Shown: in pieces, positions 58,980 to 64,000 of the stretch
How the letters are laid out: every line of letters begins with the position of its first letter
Position numbering within the stretch: position 1 is the stretch's first letter
Assembly: GCA_038659295.1 (NCBI GenBank)
Contig: JASNGC010000005.1
Span: 248,001 to 312,000 of the forward strand
Source: Enterocytospora artemiae
Lineage: Eukaryota > Microsporidia
DNA length: 64,000 nucleotides
Direction: 5' to 3'
Notes under the pieces: generated by a model
Databases searched by the model: none
Seen by the model: only the letters and a program-made list of their open reading frames with translations
Told to the model about the DNA's origin: nothing
Translations under genes and position numbers: made by a program

Positions 58980-61900
58980 ATGAGATACAGTTATCAACTG
59001 TTCTACAGCTTGTTGTTCTTGGGTCAAGTACTTTCAAGAATATCGATAGATCAGATAGCAGAGATATTTGATACAGAAGAATATAGAAATATTGAAGAAA
59101 CAATTCTCAATCCAATATTTGGATTTATTTATTTGATGAATTGTGGACCCAACTTACGAAGATACAATCCAGAAATTAAAGTTACATATAAAGATGGTAG
59201 AAGAAACTTTGGAAGAGATAAAAGTAGTGATAGTATTACAAATCTTATGATATATTTATTTCCATCTCCAACAGGCATATTGTGTCCTTTTAGGAATATG
59301 GAGAGTAATTTTGCACATTATTACTTTGGGACTGGTAATAAGGATAAAAGTGAAAGTAGACGTAAGAGTATAAGAATGATGGCTGATGTATTCGTCAGTA
59401 TTTTTACAGAAGATAAAGCAAACGTAGCCAAGTTAACAAAAAAATCAGAGGGAGGCGAAGGAAGCGAAATTAGACGTACGGTTAATAGAATAATAAACAA
59501 TTTCAAGATAGAATCGAAATCGAAATTGTTCAAAGACAAGGACAAAGAACTCAAACACCTCTTGATTCATGGATTTATGATTGAAGTATTAGATTCCAAA
59601 GAAGATCTAGAGTTATATCTTACTACAATATTAGAGAAAATTAAAGAAAAATCATGTAAAATAGACAGATATAATATGGGTAATGATTTCACAGAAATAT
59701 TTGGAGAGTTTTATAAGAGTATTAACTCGTCATTCCCATATTCCAGGGTGAATAAACCAGTTTCGAATGCTTCAGTTCCAGTATACACAAGAGATGGTAA
59801 TACATTTGGAACTAAAATATTCTCGGATTGTGTTGAGATGGCACTGCTTCACCTTTTTAACTGCTTGTTCTGGGACGTGGAAGGGAAGTGCTATTCACTA
59901 GAACACCTGAGATTGGATGAAAAATCACCATTGGTACAATTCTACGAAACAGTTGGAAATGAACAATTCACAATCACAAGTAATACAAGAAAGGAATGGT
60001 CTCGGGTGGTACAGGACCTGGGAAGTTCTACATCTACTAAAAGAAGTAAATATTCAATAGGTAAGATTATATATGGAATTGCAAGAAATGAAGTGAAATC
60101 AGGATTGATAAATATGATGAATGTGATTGTGATGGTAGCAGTAGTACCTTCAAGAAATAAGGATATAAGGAAATTTTTGAAGGACACTAGTATGAATCTC
60201 AATAATATAGAAAAGAAATTTGGGGAGTTGGTTGATAAGTTGAAACATCCTAATTGTAAAGTTGAATGTGAATTCAAATCAATTGAAGAATTTGTATGGG
60301 TGAATGAGAATAGAACAGATTTTGGCGGGAGTATAATATTGACATTTGGAAATATAATTAACTCGAAAGAAGTCAAAATGGAGTTAAATATTGATAGTAG
60401 ACATTCTGCGATGCACTTTATCTCAGATACAATTCAAGAAGATGAATTATCAGAATTAGTTGATAAACTTACATTCAGTGGATATGAGGATGTAGCAATA
60501 CCACTTCCTATTTCATTGACTATGAAGTATTTGATGCTCTGTAATAAGGAATTCAACTTTAACATACCCGACGATTTCTTCACTAATGTGTACAATAGAA
60601 TGATCAACAACAATGAAGAGAAGGTAGAAGTACTGACATACTTGTTTGAACAGAAGGATGATAAAGAGTTTGGAAACTACTCAGATAAGATTACAAAGCA
60701 GATACTGGGCACAGTCGAGTTAGCCGATCCAGCCACACAGTATATGTTCTCACCATTTCTACCGAATGATACACTATATATAGGATATAATGCATTCGAT
60801 GTATTGGCAGAAGCATGTAAATCAAAGTCCAACATCTTGAAAGAGTACTGGGGAAAAGAGATATCAAAATTGAATTCAATTGACCTAACTACTAAGTTAT
60901 GTGATTATAATAGTGATATATTTGATAAAATTCTAAAATATATACCTTATGAGTCATTAAAAATATTGAAGATTTCAATTACTAAGGATGAAGAAGTACT
61001 ATTTATAGTTAATTTACTCGAGAAAGCTGGTAAATTGAATCATTTGGAAATAGCTTCAGATGTTATTATACCAAAAGAATCCTTAAATCGCATTGTAAAA
61101 CTACTGAAGAATATTCAATTAAGACATCTCGAATTAAACTTTCCATTATCGTCTAATGATAGCATAGAACTGTTTATTCAAATACTGAAGGGTTGTCCGA
61201 ATCTTGAATGTCTTGATATCAGCGATAATGAAATTGGAAAGTGTGATTCATCCTACTTGCCACAAATATTCAGGGCCATAAAAGAAATGAAGTCACTGAA
61301 GGAATTGAATATTAGTTATAATGAACTTGGATTGGAGAAAACTAGAATGTTTGTGGAATCAATATCTAGTTTAGATATAGAGAGTTTAGACTATTCCTCA
61401 AATAAACTGAATGAAAATGAAGCAGGATTAGCTTTTTCAGAATTATTGTCGAAGATGCCGAAGCTAAAGAAACTCTATTTGGGTGAAAACGATCTAAATC
61501 CAAGTGACATGCAGTATATATGTGGAAAATATGGTGCACTCACACTTTGCGGAGGAATAGAATATTTAAGTTTGAAGGAAAATAAGTTATCTTATAGGTC
61601 GGTGGAAGAAATAGAAAATATGTTGAATTGGTTTCCAAACTTAAAAGGTATAAATTTGGCACACAATGATATGGAGATAACGATTACTGAATTTTTTAAT
61701 ACGATTCATAGGTATGAAAAAATAACTGATGTAGCCATTGGAGGTAATAATTTTAATCTGTCAGGTGATAAATGCGAATATACTGCCAGTGACTTAAAAA
61801 TAGAGACACTTGATATCTCAGGATGCAAATTTAATAATGAGGATGCAAGGGAGATTGGTAAAATAATAGCAAAGATGACCAAATTAAAGGTATTGAATAC

Positions 61901-62348
61901 AGAAAACTGTTGTCTAAAAGATATTACCCCTATTTTGAATGGAATTAAGGGTTTAAATAAGCTGACTAATATAAACTTACAAAGAAGTGAATTGAAGTTG
62001 GAAAATTTATCAATAATGACAGAAATTATTAAAAACAATAGGTTGATTAAAGAATTAAATCTATCGTTGAATGTCTTGGGGGTAAGTACTATGGAAGCAG
62101 AAAAAAGAACCGAAGAGATCAAAAAGTTTACAGCGGTACTTGGGTCATTAAAATGCTTGGAGGATTTAAATATGGACTATATCAAATTTACAGGATCAGA
62201 TTGGAGTATAATAATCAAATCAGTGGTAAAGATTCTTTCATTGAAGAAGTTTACAATTTCATGTAAAGATATTGAATTGATGGGTATGGATACCAGAGAG
62301 ATGCTAAAGAAACTTAAGGCCAATGGAGTAGGTGTTGGTATTATATGA
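58980..62348 (+). CDS. Large secreted leucine-rich-repeat protein (microsporidian LRR family)
   Basis: 1122 residues. A signal peptide (MRYSYQLFYSLLFLGQVLS) is followed by a 600-residue region with no recognised domain. A ribonuclease-inhibitor-like LRR array covers about 655-1110, with repeats such as LKELNISYNELG, LKKLYLGENDLN and LKVLNTENCCL. No transmembrane helix or GPI-type tail is evident at the C-terminus, so secretion is inferred. CCC directly precedes the ATG. A decayed homologous copy lies 4.4 kb downstream in the same orientation, indicating a multigene family. Large LRR families with signal peptides are known in several microsporidia and are presumed to face the host. Paralogues could not be counted here. 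Confidence 0.85.
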   Translation: MRYSYQLFYSLLFLGQVLSRISIDQIAEIFDTEEYRNIEETILNPIFGFIYLMNCGPNLRRYNPEIKVTYKDGRRNFGRDKSSDSITNLMIYLFPSPTGILCPFRNMESNFAHYYFGTGNKDKSESRRKSIRMMADVFVSIFTEDKANVAKLTKKSEGGEGSEIRRTVNRIINNFKIESKSKLFKDKDKELKHLLIHGFMIEVLDSKEDLELYLTTILEKIKEKSCKIDRYNMGNDFTEIFGEFYKSINSSFPYSRVNKPVSNASVPVYTRDGNTFGTKIFSDCVEMALLHLFNCLFWDVEGKCYSLEHLRLDEKSPLVQFYETVGNEQFTITSNTRKEWSRVVQDLGSSTSTKRSKYSIGKIIYGIARNEVKSGLINMMNVIVMVAVVPSRNKDIRKFLKDTSMNLNNIEKKFGELVDKLKHPNCKVECEFKSIEEFVWVNENRTDFGGSIILTFGNIINSKEVKMELNIDSRHSAMHFISDTIQEDELSELVDKLTFSGYEDVAIPLPISLTMKYLMLCNKEFNFNIPDDFFTNVYNRMINNNEEKVEVLTYLFEQKDDKEFGNYSDKITKQILGTVELADPATQYMFSPFLPNDTLYIGYNAFDVLAEACKSKSNILKEYWGKEISKLNSIDLTTKLCDYNSDIFDKILKYIPYESLKILKISITKDEEVLFIVNLLEKAGKLNHLEIASDVIIPKESLNRIVKLLKNIQLRHLELNFPLSSNDSIELFIQILKGCPNLECLDISDNEIGKCDSSYLPQIFRAIKEMKSLKELNISYNELGLEKTRMFVESISSLDIESLDYSSNKLNENEAGLAFSELLSKMPKLKKLYLGENDLNPSDMQYICGKYGALTLCGGIEYLSLKENKLSYRSVEEIENMLNWFPNLKGINLAHNDMEITITEFFNTIHRYEKITDVAIGGNNFNLSGDKCEYTASDLKIETLDISGCKFNNEDAREIGKIIAKMTKLKVLNTENCCLKDITPILNGIKGLNKLTNINLQRSELKLENLSIMTEIIKNNRLIKELNLSLNVLGVSTMEAEKRTEEIKKFTAVLGSLKCLEDLNMDYIKFTGSDWSIIIKSVVKILSLKKFTISCKDIELMGMDTREMLKKLKANGVGVGII

Positions 62349-63383
62349 CATTGATATATTATTTGATACTAAAGTGGAAAGATTGATATATGGATATGAA
62401 TAAATAGAAAATGCTTATTAAACAGTGGAGGTTCAAATATGAAGAAGAAATTTTTGAATATCGTTTGGTAACTAGCAGTTTGTTTTAATTCTTTACTAAT
62501 CTGACCATGGCCAATGAGGATATCTTTCAGACTGGTGAGTAAAGTTTGATTGACTCGTTATATCATCTGGTAACTTGTGGATATTGTAATAGCTTCATCA
62601 TTGGATCAACACATACCATAGTATTCCAAGTGAGGTATGGTTATAGTTGGAGATTAGACCATCCCCTGTGGAATATTCAGAATAAGCAAATTTGTCAGTT
62701 GATGGGAAAATAACATCTCTTGGACTAGCTATATGTTGATAAGAGATTGTGAATTTCATATTGATGAGACAGACACAAATATATGGTGGTTTGTTGTGTA
62801 CATGGAGTGTCAGTACTCGTGACCTGTGGTGTAAAAGGTAATAGAGAACTATTACAACATGGTGGGTGTGATATAGTATGACTGCACTGTTACAAAACTA
62901 CAATCTATATCACCTCTACTACACAAATTATTAATCCATGATGAATCTCAAGCTTCAATGGGTGGGGTATGTAAATTTATCAGAGTAATAGTATCAAAAA
63001 AAATATGTAAGTGACTATTTAGTTATAAATTGAGCAGTGTTTTCCATCACTTTATTTTCTACCACTTTAATTGTTATCTATGGGGATTTGCTAGAATCAC
63101 AAAATAAATTATGGATCTTCGGGTATGAGAAATTTATTAGGATTTTAGACATACTTAGTGATTAATTTTTTGCAACTTATTTGTTCGTGGAGTCATTTTG
63201 AATTGCAGGAATAGATTATTTCAAGTATCTTAACTAATCCAGGAATACAGAGACCAACTTGAAAAGTGGAATTCATCATCTTCAAGATTATAAGGAGGGG
63301 TGTGTTGATATAGTTGTTATATTGAATATTTTGGAAGAGATATTGAGGGAGAGGTGTAATAAATGATACATTAGCTAATACTC
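62349..63383. other. 1035-bp spacer within the LRR family locus
   Basis: No open gene. From about 63085 to 63383 it resembles the region upstream of the intact LRR gene (58746-58979), so the duplicated unit includes the promoter. The part from 62349 to 63084 shows no similarity I can see. Confidence 0.55.
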
Positions 63384-64000
63384 ATGAGATACGGTTACCA
63401 ACCATTCTAGAGTTTGTGGTTTCTGAATTCAGCAATATCGATAGATCAGATGACGAAGATACTTAGTATATAGATATGAAGGTATTAGAAAAACAATTCT
63501 CAAGGCAGTAATTGTATTTACTTGTGCAATAGAGTTATTTTATTCAGTAGGGGATATTGTGTGGAGTTAGAACCATGGAGAGTAATTTTGGAAGCCATTA
63601 TTTGTTTGAAATCATCGACGGTGATGAAACTGATGTAGTAGGTGTAAGAATGATGGCAGAGATATTTGTCAGCGTTTTGACGGACGAAACAAATATGGCA
63701 GAGTTGTCTAAAGAATACGAAATCGATGATATTGCAGATTGAATAATAACCAATTTCGAGATGGAATCCAGGGAAGATCTAGAGTTATATCTCGATAGAA
63801 TATTGGAGAAAAATCATATAAAATAGACGAATATGGTATGAGTGAAGGTTTCACAGAAACATTCAGTGAATTTTATAGGATTATTAACATATTTCCATAT
63901 TCCAGAGTGAATACACCAGTTCCAATATACATAAGAAAAGATAATACATTTGATGAAACCAAAAAATTCACGGATTGTGCAGAAATAACACTACTTCATC
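63384..64000 (+). pseudogene. Decayed second copy of the LRR-family gene (runs off the right edge)
   Basis: Collinear with the first 900 bases of the gene at 58980. It begins ATGAGATACGGTTACCAACC against ATGAGATACAGTTATCAACT. It shares the ATATCGATAGATCAGAT stretch, then ACCATGGAGAGTAATTTTGG against the ESNFAHYYF coding region, then GAAGATCTAGAGTTATATCT. The frame breaks at codon 9 (TAG), with further stops and at least two internal deletions. One deletion of about 90 bases lies before the GAAGATCTAGAG block. The short intact frame at 63557-63742 is a fragment of it. The triplet before the ATG is CTC instead of CCC. Confidence 0.85.

Noticed and set aside
1..64000. Transposons, CRISPR arrays, viral genes or toxin genes
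   Set aside because: No transposase, integrase, reverse transcriptase, spaced direct repeats, viral hallmark genes or toxin families were seen.

Overview
The window reads as nuclear DNA of a microsporidian or a very close relative. The evidence is a small, AT-rich, intron-poor gene set of eukaryotic type. It includes a trehalase, a short mitosome-type 2Fe-2S ferredoxin and many shortened housekeeping proteins. Most decisive is a CCC (sometimes GGG) motif a few bases upstream of nearly every start codon, the core-promoter signature described for Microsporidia. About 70% of the window is coding, with roughly 45 protein genes on both strands, no recognisable intron, no tRNA and one 5S rRNA gene. 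I cannot name the genus.

Layout. 1-5000: edge-truncated BRCT protein, V-ATPase subunit G, prolyl-tRNA synthetase, and an orphan proline-rich membrane protein. 5000-12000: degenerate and frameshifted ABCG-type transporter, trehalase, a secreted-type orphan, a possible 53-residue membrane microprotein, and a small HeH/LEM-like gene with a frameshift. 12000-20600: Mediator Med18 and E2F on a 22-bp divergent promoter, SUMO-activating UBA2, a 55-residue MPP6-like gene, an orphan membrane protein, TSR1 and GPN1. 20600-27900: Rab GDI/REP, PFS2, UTP7, RPC4-like, HRD3-like. 28000-34300: two related alpha/beta hydrolases, ferredoxin, an acidic orphan. 34500-46500: STE24, eL30, CDK7/KIN28, L-type lectin, an orphan, a pontin (Rvb1) relative without its ATPase motifs, NMD3, a NOT-box protein, RFC1. 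47000-58200: MFS transporter, UAP1, POP4, SPC24, SPT4, PRA1-like, SEC24, and a secreted two-repeat cysteine protein. 58400-64000: 5S rRNA, an 1122-codon secreted LRR protein and a decayed second copy of it, which resembles a gene-family or subtelomeric region.

By process, the genes cover transcription (Med18, E2F, CDK7, SPT4, RPC4, GPN1, NOT, PFS2), ribosome and RNA biogenesis (TSR1, UTP7, NMD3, eL30, POP4, MPP6-like, 5S), the early secretory pathway and ER quality control (SEC24, L-type lectin, PRA1, GDI/REP, HRD3, STE24), replication, repair and chromosome segregation (BRCT protein, RFC1, SPC24), and carbohydrate use or coat synthesis (trehalase, UAP1, MFS). I see no operon logic. Neighbours are functionally mixed and each gene carries its own start-proximal motif. 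At least 11 genes have the stop codon inside or within a few bases of an AATAAA.

Gene-free stretches between about 300 and 400 bases in which I recognise nothing: 1292-1618, 15819-16138, 16307-16670, 25206-25596, 31421-31745, 34234-34565, 44353-44697, 50782-51103, 52648-53042, 56762-57086, 58131-58458 and 58581-58979 (the last is the upstream region of the LRR gene). The larger ones are listed as features.
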